Assembly (NCBI RefSeq): GCF_000718165.1
Contig: NZ_JOEY01000019.1
Location: forward strand, 99,842-163,841
Direction of reading: 5' to 3'
DNA length: 64,000 nt
Origin: Streptomyces fulvoviolaceus
GTDB taxonomy: Bacteria; Actinomycetota; Actinomycetes; Streptomycetales; Streptomycetaceae
Position numbers and translations under genes: made by a program. Below are positions 24,350 to 32,405 of the stretch, in pieces. The first letter of the stretch is position 1; every line of letters begins with the position of its first letter. The notes below the pieces were generated by a model. It made no database searches and was not told the DNA's origin. It saw nothing but the letters and a program-made list of their open reading frames with translations.

Positions 24350-25324
24350 GTGTTGAACCTGGTGCACCTCCAGACCCTCCAGGCCGTCCTCCGCACGGGC
24401 TCACTGAGCGGGGCCGCCAAGGAGCTCGGCTACACCACGTCGGCGGTCTCCCAGCAGATCGCCGCCCTGGAACGCGCGCTCGGGGTGCAGCTCTTCGAAC
24501 GCGGCCCGCGCAACCTCTGGCCGACACCGGCGGCCGTGCAGATGGGCCGCCACGCGGCGGTCGTACTCTCCAGGCTGGAGGAGGCCGAGGAGGAACTACG
24601 GGCCTTCGCCGAGGGCAAGCAGGGCCGCCTCAGGGTGGCGGCGTTCGCCACCGTCAGCGCGCAACTGCTCCCCAAGGCGCTGGGGAGGCTGGTCGCCCGC
24701 TTCCCGCAGGCCGAACTGTCCTTCCAGGACGACGGGGGCGACCCCGCCGCAGTGGCCCGGGCCGTGTGCGAGGGACGGGCGGACCTCGGGCTGGTCTACG
24801 AGTACGACCTCGTCCCCCAGGCGTGGCCGGACGAACTCCGGCTGTGCCGGGTCCTCCAGGAGGAGCTGGTCGTCCTGTGCGGGCAGAAACAGCTCACCGA
24901 GGACCCGGTCCACACGGATCTGCGGGAGCTGTCCGGGGCGATCTGGGTGGCCAACCGCGAGGACACCGCGGGCCACCACAACCTCCTGCGGCTGTGCGCC
25001 CAGGCCGGCTTCCAGCCCGAAGTGCGCTTCACCAGCGACGACTTCGACGTGATCCGCGGCATCGTACGGGAGAACCTCGGTGTCGCCCTGGTCCCCGCCC
25101 TCTCGCTGGGCATCGACCGCACGATCACGATGCGCCGCCTGCGTTCGCGCGGCCCGCGCCGGACGGTCCTCGCCGTCCATCGGGCGACCGACCCCAACCC
25201 CCTGATCCCGGCGGCCGTCGAGGCCATCCGCGCGGCGGCGGCGGAGTTCGTCGTCTGGACGACCGGGGCGTTCGGCGTACAGGTGGACTCGCCTCTCGCC
25301 TCGACCCCCGGCCTCAGCTGTTGA
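24350..25324 (+). CDS. LysR-type transcriptional regulator
   Basis: A 324-residue LTTR. The winged helix is at residues 1-60 (LQTLQAVLRTGSLSGAAKEL then TTSAVSQQIAALERALGVQLFER) and the periplasmic-binding-protein-like effector domain fills the rest (GRLRVAAFATVSAQLLPKAL; IVRENLGVALVPAL). The likely start is GTG at 24350, right after the racemase-like stop, so it is co-transcribed with the genes it probably controls rather than divergent. Its 3' end overlaps the convergent uppP gene by 11 bp. Confidence 0.88.
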   Translation: MLNLVHLQTLQAVLRTGSLSGAAKELGYTTSAVSQQIAALERALGVQLFERGPRNLWPTPAAVQMGRHAAVVLSRLEEAEEELRAFAEGKQGRLRVAAFATVSAQLLPKALGRLVARFPQAELSFQDDGGDPAAVARAVCEGRADLGLVYEYDLVPQAWPDELRLCRVLQEELVVLCGQKQLTEDPVHTDLRELSGAIWVANREDTAGHHNLLRLCAQAGFQPEVRFTSDDFDVIRGIVRENLGVALVPALSLGIDRTITMRRLRSRGPRRTVLAVHRATDPNPLIPAAVEAIRAAAAEFVVWTTGAFGVQVDSPLASTPGLSC

Positions 25325-26150
25325 GCGTTCCCGTGGCCAACAGGCCGAAGAGCAGCAGGCCCACGACGATCCGGTAGACCACGAAGGCGTTGAAGGAGTG
25401 CTTGGCGACGAACTTCAGCAGCCAGGCGATGGAGGCGTAGGCGACGACGAAGGAGACGACCGTGCCGACGGCGAGCGGGGCAGCGCCCGCGCCGGTGCCC
25501 AGCGCGTCCTTGAGTTCGTAGATGCCGGCGCCGGTCAGGGCGGGGATGCCCAGGAAGAAGGAGAGGCGGGTGGCGGCCACGCGGTCGAGGTCGAGGATCA
25601 GGGCCGTGGACATGGTGGCGCCGGAGCGCGAGAAGCCGGGGAAGAGCAGGGCGAGGATCTGCGAACTGCCGACCAGCATCGCGTCCTTGAACGTGGTGTC
25701 GTCCTCACCGCGCTTGTGCCGGCCCATCTGGTCCGCCGCCCACATCACACCGCTGCCGACGATCAGCGAACCCGCGACCACCCACAGCGAGGCGAGCGGG
25801 CCCTGGATGAGGGGCTTTGCGGCCAGGCCCACCGCGACGATCGGGATCGTCGCGCAGATCACCCACCACGCGAACTTGTAGTCGTGGTGGTAGCGCTCCT
25901 CCTTGTCCCGCAGACCACGGCCCCACGCCGAGACGATCCGCACGATGTCCTTGAAGAAGTACACGAGCACGGCGGCGATCGCGCCGACCTGGATCACGGC
26001 CGAGAACCCCACGACGGCGTCGTCGTCGACGGGGATGCCCATCAGCCCCTCGACGATCTTCAGATGGCCGGTGGAGGAGACGGGCAGGAACTCGGTCACC
26101 CCCTCGACGGCTCCGAGGACGACGGCCTGACCGACGCTGATGACACTCAT
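25314..26150 (-). CDS. uppP: undecaprenyl-diphosphatase
   Basis: A 278-residue polytopic membrane protein of the UppP/BacA family. The catalytic region EGVTEFLPVSSTGHLKIVE (about residues 16-34) and the second conserved segment LFPGFSRSGATMSTALILDL (about residues 164-183) are intact. It dephosphorylates undecaprenyl diphosphate to recycle the lipid carrier of peptidoglycan synthesis, and its overexpression gives bacitracin resistance. It appears monocistronic. The 87-bp region upstream holds nothing clear apart from AT-rich TAGTAAGAC on the minus strand. Confidence 0.93.
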   Translation of the reverse strand: MSVISVGQAVVLGAVEGVTEFLPVSSTGHLKIVEGLMGIPVDDDAVVGFSAVIQVGAIAAVLVYFFKDIVRIVSAWGRGLRDKEERYHHDYKFAWWVICATIPIVAVGLAAKPLIQGPLASLWVVAGSLIVGSGVMWAADQMGRHKRGEDDTTFKDAMLVGSSQILALLFPGFSRSGATMSTALILDLDRVAATRLSFFLGIPALTGAGIYELKDALGTGAGAAPLAVGTVVSFVVAYASIAWLLKFVAKHSFNAFVVYRIVVGLLLFGLLATGTLNS

Positions 26151-26236
26151 GGGATCCAGTTCTTCTGCAGGGAGTTCTCAGGGGAAGGCGGGTGCGGCGG
26201 GGACAGTCTTACTACACGCGCACATGTCCCGAGGTC

Positions 26237-26611
26237 TTACGCCCACACCGCCTGCGCCAGCGCCACGCCCGCGAACGCCGCCCCCAGACCGGCCACCACG
26301 CTCGCGACCACGTTGACCGCCGCGTACAAGCGGGCCCCGGTCTCGGTCAGTCGGAGGGTCTCGTAGGAGAAGGTCGAGTACGTCGTCAGCGCCCCGCACA
26401 GGCCGGTCCCGATGAGCAGTTGGAGGCGGGATCCGGCGGCTCCCGCGGCCACGGCGCCGGTGAGCAGGCCGAGGATCAGGCAGCCGGCGACGTTCACCGC
26501 GAAGGTTCCCCAGGGGAAGACCGAGTCGTGGCGGGACTGCACCGCCCGGTCGGTGAGGTAGCGGAGCGGGGCGCCGACCATGGCACCCGTCACGACGAGC
26601 AGCCAGTTCAC
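26237..26611 (-). CDS. crcB: CrcB/Fluc fluoride channel subunit (second)
   Basis: A 124-residue four-helix protein of the Fluc/CrcB family. The pore motif [18 protein letters not shown] and PLRYLTDR and [14 protein letters not shown] segments are all typical. Fluc channels are dimers in antiparallel orientation that let fluoride leave the cell. The GTG start overlaps the DUF190 stop (GTGA). With the first CrcB it probably makes a heterodimer of oppositely oriented subunits, as in other Gram-positive paired crcB loci. Confidence 0.92.
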   Translation of the reverse strand: MNWLLVVTGAMVGAPLRYLTDRAVQSRHDSVFPWGTFAVNVAGCLILGLLTGAVAAGAAGSRLQLLIGTGLCGALTTYSTFSYETLRLTETGARLYAAVNVVASVVAGLGAAFAGVALAQAVWA

Positions 26612-26988
26612 AACGACTTCTTACCCTTCACGCCCGCTTTGTCCGGGCTCGCGTCGCGACCCACGTACCGGATGACCTCGCAGTCGTCGAGGATCACGAG
26701 GCCCTCGGTGACGAGCTCGTCGAGCTGCGGCAGGAACGTCCGTACGCGTTCCTCGGTGTCGACGATCACGACCGCGACCGGCAGGTCCTCACTCAGGGAG
26801 AGCAGTCGCGAGGTGTGGATCAGGGAGGAGGCACCGAAGCCCTCGATGCCACGGAAGACGCTGGCGCCCGCCAGGCCCGCGGTGAGGGCCCGGTGCACGA
26901 TCTCGGTGTAGAGGGGCTTGTGGTGCCAGGTGTCGTTCTCGCCGACGAAGACGGTCACGCGCAGGGCGGTGCCGGTCAGCCTCGTCAT
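26608..26988 (-). CDS. DUF190 (PII-like fold) protein between two fluoride channels
   Basis: A 126-residue DUF190 protein (PF02641). Family features are [19 protein letters not shown] at the start, [18 protein letters not shown], and [14 protein letters not shown]. The fold is related to PII signal proteins, which suggests ligand sensing rather than transport. It is locked between the two crcB genes by ATGA and GTGA overlaps. DUF190 genes often accompany crcB, but the function is not established. The start at 26988 is fixed by the overlap. Confidence 0.9.
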   Translation of the reverse strand: MTRLTGTALRVTVFVGENDTWHHKPLYTEIVHRALTAGLAGASVFRGIEGFGASSLIHTSRLLSLSEDLPVAVVIVDTEERVRTFLPQLDELVTEGLVILDDCEVIRYVGRDASPDKAGVKGKKSL

Positions 26989-27446
26989 GGCTGCCTCCAC
27001 TTCAGGACGCGGCGGGCCGCCGTGACCGCGAGCCACACCGCTGTGAGGGCCGCGAGCAGGGTCGCGGCGAGGTAGGCCAGCCCGGTGCCCGGGTGGCCGG
27101 AGTCGACCAGCTTCTGGATGTCGACGGCATAGGTCGAGAAGGTGGTGAAGCCGCCGAGCACGCCGGTGCCGAAAAAGGGCCGGACGAGCCGGTGGGCGGC
27201 CCACACATCGGTGATGACCACCATGAAGACGCCGATCACGGCGCAGCCGACGACATTGGTCCAGAAGGTCGCCCAGGGGAATCCGCCCGGCTGCACGGGC
27301 CACCACAGGGAGGCGGCGTACCGGGCGCTCGCGCCGAGGGCGCCACCGAGAGCGACCACCGCGACCACCGGCGCCTGGCCTCGCCGGACGGAGGGGCGTG
27401 GGGTGCGGCCGGGGGCGCGGAGGCTCTCGGCTTCCGGGGCTGTCAT
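26985..27446 (-). CDS. crcB: CrcB/Fluc fluoride channel subunit (first)
   Basis: A 153-residue Fluc protein with a ~25-residue charged N-terminal extension before the first helix. The diagnostic [18 protein letters not shown] and [14 protein letters not shown] and [15 protein letters not shown] motifs are present. The ATG at 27446 is chosen because AGGAGAGG lies 8 bp upstream. It is the first gene of the crcB-DUF190-crcB operon, which sits behind a fluoride-riboswitch-like leader. Confidence 0.92.
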   Translation of the reverse strand: MTAPEAESLRAPGRTPRPSVRRGQAPVVAVVALGGALGASARYAASLWWPVQPGGFPWATFWTNVVGCAVIGVFMVVITDVWAAHRLVRPFFGTGVLGGFTTFSTYAVDIQKLVDSGHPGTGLAYLAATLLAALTAVWLAVTAARRVLKWRQP

Positions 27447-27500
27447 GGGTCGTGCCTCTCCTACTCGCCGGGGCCCGGGTATGCGGGCGCGCTCCATCGC

Positions 27501-27558
27501 AAGTAGGGACCGTTGGCGGCACCTGCCGCGGTTGGGTACGGCGGGCCCCACCGCCGCG
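27501..27558 (-). promoter_or_regulatory. fluoride (crcB motif) riboswitch-like leader
   Basis: On the minus strand the leader of the crcB operon folds as the fluoride aptamer does. A stem CGGCGG (27556-27551) with CCGCCG (27544-27539) closes the loop TGGGGC. A second stem GCGGCA (27529-27524) with TGCCGC (27521-27516) follows the conserved AACC. The loop GGGGC can then pair with GTCCC of the 3' GGTCCCTAC (27511-27503), giving the pseudoknot. The 3' CCTAC and the GG-G-TGGGG pattern fit the crcB consensus. The bases after stem 2 (CAACGG) depart from the usual CTGATG, so this is a variant. Confidence 0.7.
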
Positions 27559-27585
27559 CCGCGAGGGTGATCGCGACCGGTGAAC

Positions 27586-27614
27586 AGCGTAACTCCGGGC
27601 GTACGCCCGGGTCA
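27586..27614 (-). promoter_or_regulatory. putative promoter of the crcB operon with palindromic spacer
   Basis: TGACCC (27614-27609) and TACGCT (27591-27586) are 17 bp apart on the minus strand, placing the transcript start about 20 nt before the riboswitch. The spacer contains the 16-bp perfect palindrome CCGGGCGTACGCCCGG (27595-27610). The -35 box overlaps the stop codon of the SMP-30 gene upstream. The palindrome could serve as a repressor site or as a loop-less terminator for SMP-30. Confidence 0.5.
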
Positions 27615-28574
27615 CTTCGTGGCGGGCGGCTCGCACAGCGCGATGCCCTGCTCCCACAGGCTGCCGAGGACCAGGTGCCCGGAGGCCTCGCAGACGCTGG
27701 TGACGAAGCGGAAGCCGGAGCGGCGGCGGGCGAGGTGGTGGACGGTCTCACCGTCGTCGTCGAACGCGAGGACTCCGATGGCGCCCATGGGGCGGAAGGG
27801 AGCGCGCACGGTCACGCGGGCGGCGGCGCGGCGGACGAACGGGGCGCTGCGGTGCAGCAGGTCGAGCGCGGGGACGCGGGGTCCGGCGAGCGACACCCAG
27901 ATCGGGCCGTCGGGTCCGCCGCGCCAGATGTTGTCGGGCATGCCCGGCAGGTGCTCGGCGAACGGCTCGGCGCGGCCGGCCTTCGGCCCGGTGAGCCGGT
28001 AGCGGGTGAGCCGGCAGGCGCCGGTCTCGGCGACGACCAGGAAGGACTCGTCACGGCTCGGGGCCAGACCGTTGGCGAACTGGAGGCCCTCCAGCAGGAC
28101 TTCGGGGGTGTCGCTGCCGGGGGCCAGGCGCAGGAGCCGGCCTGTTCCAATGTGTTCGACCAGGTCGCCGATCCACTGCTCCAGGGGGTAGCGGCGGCTG
28201 GAGACGGTGAAGTACACGCTGCCGTCGGAGAGGGCGACCACATTGCTGCAGAAGCGCAGCTTCTCCCCCGCCACCGAGTCGGCGAGGATGCGCACGGTGC
28301 CGTCGGTGAGGTCGACGCGCAGCAGTCCGCGTTCGGCGTCGCACACCAACAGGGCGCCGTCCGGGAGGAGTTCGAGGCCGAGTGGGCGGCCGCCGGTCTC
28401 CGCGAGCGTCTCGACCCGCGCGGATTCGGGGTCGGTCAGGCCGTCGAGGCGCAGGATGCGGCCGTCCTCCACGCCGGTCAGGACGCGGCCCCGGGCGTCG
28501 GCCACGACGTCCTCGGGTCCACGGCCCCCGATCGCGATGCAGTGGCGTGGGACGAGTGCGGTGGGACGGCTCAT
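27612..28574 (-). CDS. SMP-30/gluconolactonase-family beta-propeller protein
   Basis: A 320-residue six-bladed propeller of the SMP-30/gluconolactonase/LRE family. Blade motifs include [62 protein letters not shown] and [17 protein letters not shown]; the Asn-Gly and Asp positions in the latter two are the usual calcium ligands. No export signal is seen. It likely hydrolyses a lactone or ester. It is 46 bp downstream of a small winged-helix gene and probably co-transcribed with it. Confidence 0.88.
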   Translation of the reverse strand: MSRPTALVPRHCIAIGGRGPEDVVADARGRVLTGVEDGRILRLDGLTDPESARVETLAETGGRPLGLELLPDGALLVCDAERGLLRVDLTDGTVRILADSVAGEKLRFCSNVVALSDGSVYFTVSSRRYPLEQWIGDLVEHIGTGRLLRLAPGSDTPEVLLEGLQFANGLAPSRDESFLVVAETGACRLTRYRLTGPKAGRAEPFAEHLPGMPDNIWRGGPDGPIWVSLAGPRVPALDLLHRSAPFVRRAAARVTVRAPFRPMGAIGVLAFDDDGETVHHLARRRSGFRFVTSVCEASGHLVLGSLWEQGIALCEPPATK

Positions 28575-28620
28575 GTCTGCCTGCTCTTCCCGTGGGTCGT
28601 GCGCCAGGCCTGCCCTGTCC

Positions 28621-28908
28621 CTACCAGCCCTTCTCGAACATGCGCGCCACCTCGGCGATCCGCATCTCGTCGCGCCGGTAGTAGGTGCGCCACCGGATCT
28701 TCTTGGTGCGCAGCAGACCGATGTCAGCGAGCAGGTTGAGGTGGGTGTCCGCGACCGAGCGGGACACGCCGAGCTTGTCGGCGACGGCCTCGGCGGTGAC
28801 CCCGTCCTCGACGAGGTCGGCGTGGCGCTGCCGCGGGAAGTGCACGGCCGGGTCCTTCAGCCACTCCAGGATGTCCAGGCGCCTCTCGCCGGTGGGAGTC
28901 CTCAGCAT
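28621..28908 (-). CDS. small winged-helix (ArsR-like) DNA-binding protein
   Basis: A 95-residue protein consisting of a single winged helix-turn-helix: RRLDILEWLKDP, then GVTAEAVADKLGVSRSVADT as the helix-turn-helix and HLNLLADIGLLRTKKIRWRTYYRRDE as recognition helix and wing. No metal-binding Cys pair is visible. The ATG at 28908 has GGAGGGG 7 bp upstream. It probably regulates itself and the SMP-30 gene. Two copies of CCGGACAAG, 22 bp apart, lie upstream at about 28981-29013 and are candidate sites. Confidence 0.85.
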   Translation of the reverse strand: MLRTPTGERRLDILEWLKDPAVHFPRQRHADLVEDGVTAEAVADKLGVSRSVADTHLNLLADIGLLRTKKIRWRTYYRRDEMRIAEVARMFEKGW

Positions 28909-29095
28909 CTCGTTCCCCTCCGTCCCCTCCTTCTGAGCGACCTCGTATCGCGTGTGCCCACTGTCCCGCAGTCGACGCCACCTTGTCCGGGAGTCACCAA
29001 GCTTGTCCGGTATCGAACTCCTCTGCGACGAAGAGCTGCTCAGCCTGTACATCAGTCGGGAGGGCAGGAGTACGTCCGCCGGGAGACGGGAGAAG

Positions 29096-29136
29096 CCCCT
29101 CCGCCCGCGGCTGGTGCGCTCGCACGGGCGGAGGGG
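29096..29136 (-). terminator. terminator-like hairpin after the beta-galactosidase gene
   Basis: Perfect 12-bp arms CCCCTCCGCCCG (29096-29107) and CGGGCGGAGGGG (29125-29136) flank a 17-nt loop, 18 bp past the GH42 stop. No U-run follows, as is common in streptomycete terminators. The rest of the 245-bp gap up to the winged-helix gene holds only the CCGGACAAG direct repeats. Confidence 0.6.
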
Positions 29137-29153
29137 AGCGGAGGGGTGTCGGC

Positions 29154-31175
29154 TCAGCCGTCGAGTCGTACGACCCGGACGGCTCCCGCGGGGACCGCGA
29201 GGCGGCCCGCGGCGCGCTCGCCGGTCAGCAGCTCGGTGCCCTCGGCCTCCAGGGTCACCTTGGCCTCCGACGCCGTGTGGTTGACGACGAACACGAACGT
29301 GCCCGACTCGCCGGCGCGCCGCACCACCTCGACATCGCGGGGCAGGTCGGCGCGCGGGGCGATCCGCGCGTCCTCGACGGCCCAGCCCAGCAGCGCGTCG
29401 AGGCCCTGTGCGGCCAGGCGCGTGGAGACGTACCAGGCGGTGCCCTCGCCGAGGCGGTGCCGGGTGACGGCCGGGTGGCCGGCGGTCAGGCCGTCGGCGT
29501 AGGTCCACACGGTCTCGGCGCCGCGCGGCACCACGAACTCGGTCCACACGTCGCCGGTGAGTTCCGAGCCGTCGGGGCCGGTGATCCGCACCAGCTGGTC
29601 GCTCAGCAGCGGCGAGAACTCCTCGACGGTCAGGCCTAGCACGTCACGCAGCGCGCCCGGGTGGGCGCCCTCGTGCACGGCGTCGTGCTCGTCGACGATG
29701 CCGGAGAAGTACGACACGACGAGCGTGCCGCCGTTCTCGACGTACTCCCTGAGGTTGTTCCCGGCCGCCTCCGTCATCAGGTACAGCGCGGGGACGACGA
29801 CAAGGGGATAGGCCGACAAGTCGGCTTCCGGGTGGGCGAAGTCGACCGTGAGGTGGCGGTCGTAGAGGGCCTCGTAGAAGGCGTCGGCGCGCTCGCGGGC
29901 GTCATGGTCCTCGCTGGGGCGCCACTGGAGGTTCTGGGCCCACCAGGAGTGCCAGTCCCACAGGACGGCGACGTCAGCCCGGGTGCGGGTGCCGCGGATC
30001 GGGCTCAACGCGTCGAGGGAGGCGCCCAGTTCGACGACCTCGCGCCACACACGCGTGTCCGTGCCGCCGTGCGGGACCATCGCCGAGTGGAACTTCTCGG
30101 CGCCGCGCCGGGACTGCCGCCACTGGAAGAACATCGCACCCTCGGAGCCGCGGGCGACGTGTGCGAGGGAGTTGCGGGCCATCTGACCGGGGGCCTTGGC
30201 AGGGTTGCGGGCCTGCCAGTTGACGCCCGAGGTGGAGTGCTCGAGGAGCAGCCAAGGGGCGCCGCCGGCGACGGAGCGGGTGAGGTCGGCGGCCATCGCG
30301 AGGTTGACGTGGGTGCGGCGGCCGTCGGTGATGAGGTAGTGGTCGTTGGTGACGATGTCGACCTCGCGGCCCCAGGCCCAGTAGTCGACGGAGTCGCACT
30401 GGCTGAGGGCGGTCATGAAGTTGGTCGTGACCGGGATGCCCGGCGAGAGGTGGTGCAGGATGTCCCGTTCCGCCACGAAGTTCTCGCGCATGGTGGCGTC
30501 GGCGAACCGCTTGTAGTCCAGCGCCTGGCCCGGGTTGCCGACCGTGGGCGCGGTGCGCGGCGGGTTGATCTGCTCGAAGCCGGTGTAGCGCTGGCCCCAG
30601 AAGGCGGTGCCCCAGGCCTCGTTGACCGCCTCGACCGTGCCGTACGTCGTCTGCAGCCAGCGGCGGAAGTGTGCGGCGCAGGAGTCGCAGTAGCAGGCGG
30701 AGACGGGGACGCCGTACTCGTTGTGCACGTGCCACATCGCGAGGGCCGGGTGCCCGGCGTAGCGCTCGGCGAGCTGGGTGGTGATGTCGGCGGCGGCGAA
30801 CCGGTAGTCGGCGTTGCTGTGACAGATGGCGCCGCGCGAGCCGAACTCGTGGCGGATGCCGTCGGCCGTCACGGGCAGTGCCTCGGGGTGGGCGCGGTAG
30901 AACCAGACGGGCGGGACCACCGTGGGCGTGCCGAGGTCGACGCGGATGCCGTTCTCCTGGAGCAGATCCAGGAGGCGGTCCAGCCAACCGAAGTCATGGA
31001 TGCCCGGTTCCGGCTCCAGGAGCGCCCAGGAGAAGATCCCTACGCTCACCATGGTGACGCCGGCCTCGCGCATCAGCCGTACGTCCTCGTCCCAGACGCT
31101 CTCCGGCCACTGCTCCGGGTTGTAGTCCCCGCCGAAGGCAAGCCTGGTGAGGCCCCTGGGGGTGGTCTCCGGCAT
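29154..31175 (-). CDS. beta-galactosidase, glycoside hydrolase family 42
   Basis: A 673-residue cytosolic GH42 enzyme. The TIM barrel begins LAFGGDYNPEQWPESVWDED; the acid/base Glu is in HVHNEYGV (about residue 151), followed by a zinc-site-like Cys cluster (ACYCDSCAAHF); the nucleophile Glu is in WLLLEHSTSGVNW (about residue 314). Trimerisation and C-terminal beta domains follow. It releases galactose from beta-galactosides. The ATG at 31175 has GGGAGAG upstream. The divergent LacI-family gene is the probable repressor. Confidence 0.92.
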   Translation of the reverse strand: MPETTPRGLTRLAFGGDYNPEQWPESVWDEDVRLMREAGVTMVSVGIFSWALLEPEPGIHDFGWLDRLLDLLQENGIRVDLGTPTVVPPVWFYRAHPEALPVTADGIRHEFGSRGAICHSNADYRFAAADITTQLAERYAGHPALAMWHVHNEYGVPVSACYCDSCAAHFRRWLQTTYGTVEAVNEAWGTAFWGQRYTGFEQINPPRTAPTVGNPGQALDYKRFADATMRENFVAERDILHHLSPGIPVTTNFMTALSQCDSVDYWAWGREVDIVTNDHYLITDGRRTHVNLAMAADLTRSVAGGAPWLLLEHSTSGVNWQARNPAKAPGQMARNSLAHVARGSEGAMFFQWRQSRRGAEKFHSAMVPHGGTDTRVWREVVELGASLDALSPIRGTRTRADVAVLWDWHSWWAQNLQWRPSEDHDARERADAFYEALYDRHLTVDFAHPEADLSAYPLVVVPALYLMTEAAGNNLREYVENGGTLVVSYFSGIVDEHDAVHEGAHPGALRDVLGLTVEEFSPLLSDQLVRITGPDGSELTGDVWTEFVVPRGAETVWTYADGLTAGHPAVTRHRLGEGTAWYVSTRLAAQGLDALLGWAVEDARIAPRADLPRDVEVVRRAGESGTFVFVVNHTASEAKVTLEAEGTELLTGERAAGRLAVPAGAVRVVRLDG

Positions 31176-31285
31176 GGGTCTCTCCCGATTCCAGTTGTTG
31201 GGAACGTGCACACACAGCTTAGACAGCGCGCGGCCCAAGATAACCGCATGAAGGTGAGGCTTGCCAAGTGCCGCGATGCAGGGTT

Positions 31286-31305
31286 TGCTGTGCACGATCA
31301 CAGCA
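31286..31305. promoter_or_regulatory. inverted repeat between beta-galactosidase and LacI genes
   Basis: TGCTGTG and CACAGCA form perfect 7-bp arms around CACGAT. The core GTG-N6-CAC also fits the site described for the streptomycete cAMP receptor protein. A related GTGTGTGCACG lies nearer the GH42 start. It is the best operator candidate in the 204-bp divergent region; binding by LacI or by Crp cannot be told apart here. Confidence 0.5.
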
Positions 31306-31379
31306 TGGCGGGCCCGGCCGGTGTCATCCCGCGTTCCAGGCGGCCACCATCCGCCCTCCGGGGCCGTAAAGTCGTGACC

Positions 31380-32405
31380 ATGAACAATGCGGGGGGCCGG
31401 CGCCGACCACCGACGATCCACGACGTCGCCCGCGAGGCGGGCGTCTCTCGCGGCACCGTCTCACGTGTGCTCAACGGCGGGCACTACGTCAGCCCCGCCG
31501 CCGCCGAGGCGGTCAACGCCGCCATCCGCAAGACCGGATACGTCGTCAACCGGCACGCCCGTTCGCTGATCACCGGGCGTTCCGACTCGGTCGGCTTCCT
31601 GCTGACGGAGCCGCAGGAGAGGTTCTTCGAGGACCCCAACTTCAACGTCCTGTTGCGCGGCTGCACCCAGGCGCTGGCCACGCACGACATCCCGCTCCTG
31701 CTGATGCTGGCCGGCACCGAGGACGAACGGCGGCGCATCACGCGGTACATCACGGCCGGCCACGTCGACGGGGTGCTGCTGGTCTCCAGCCACTCCGGCG
31801 ACCCGATCGCCGAGGAGCTGCGCGAGGCGGGCGTGCCGCTGGTCGCGTGCGGCAAGCCGATCGGGCTGGGTTCCCGGGTGAGCTACGTGGCGGCGGACGA
31901 CCGGGACGGCGCCCGGGACATGGTGCGCCATCTGCTGTCCCTGGGCCGGCGCCGCATCGGCGTGGTCACCGGCCCGCTGGACACCCCGGGCGGTGTCGAG
32001 CGTCTCGCCGGCTACAAGGAGGTGCTCGCGGAGGCGGGCGTCGAGGTCGACGAGCGGCTCGTCGTCTCCGGCGACTACAGCCGGGCGAGCGGCGAGGCGG
32101 GCGCCGACCGGCTGCTCGCGCAGGCACCCGACATGGATGCCGTGTTCGTCGCCTCCGACCTGATGGCGCAGGGCGTGCTGACGGCTCTGGAGCGGGCCGG
32201 GCGACGGATCCCCGAGGACGTCGCGGTCGGCGGGTTCGACGACTCCCCCGCCGCGCTCGCCGCCCGCCCCGAACTCACCACCATCCGGCAGCCCTGGGAC
32301 CGCATCAGCGCGGAGATGGTGCGGGTGCTGCTGGCCCAGATCGGGGGCGAGGATCCGGCGGCGGTGATCCTGCCGACGGAGCTGGTCAAGCGGGAGTCGA
32401 CGTAG
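31380..32405 (+). CDS. LacI-family transcriptional regulator
   Basis: A 341-residue repressor. The helix-turn-helix and hinge are PTIHDVAREAGVSRGTVSRV then LNGGHYVSPAAAEAVNAAI (residues 11-50), followed by a periplasmic-binding-protein-like sugar domain (DSVGFLLTEPQERFFEDPNF; VAVGGFDDSPAALAARPELT). It probably represses the divergent GH42 gene in the absence of a galactoside. There is no strong ribosome-binding site. The 3' end overlaps the convergent methyltransferase by 20 bp. Confidence 0.9.
   Translation: MNNAGGRRRPPTIHDVAREAGVSRGTVSRVLNGGHYVSPAAAEAVNAAIRKTGYVVNRHARSLITGRSDSVGFLLTEPQERFFEDPNFNVLLRGCTQALATHDIPLLLMLAGTEDERRRITRYITAGHVDGVLLVSSHSGDPIAEELREAGVPLVACGKPIGLGSRVSYVAADDRDGARDMVRHLLSLGRRRIGVVTGPLDTPGGVERLAGYKEVLAEAGVEVDERLVVSGDYSRASGEAGADRLLAQAPDMDAVFVASDLMAQGVLTALERAGRRIPEDVAVGGFDDSPAALAARPELTTIRQPWDRISAEMVRVLLAQIGGEDPAAVILPTELVKREST

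Noticed and set aside
26151..26236. A uppP promoter around TAGTAAGAC
   Set aside because: AT-rich but without a convincing -35 partner; mentioned only within the uppP entry.
29661..31379. A long plus-strand frame running into the LacI gene
   Set aside because: Only the part from 31380 is LacI; the earlier part is antisense to the GH42 gene and lacks domain features.
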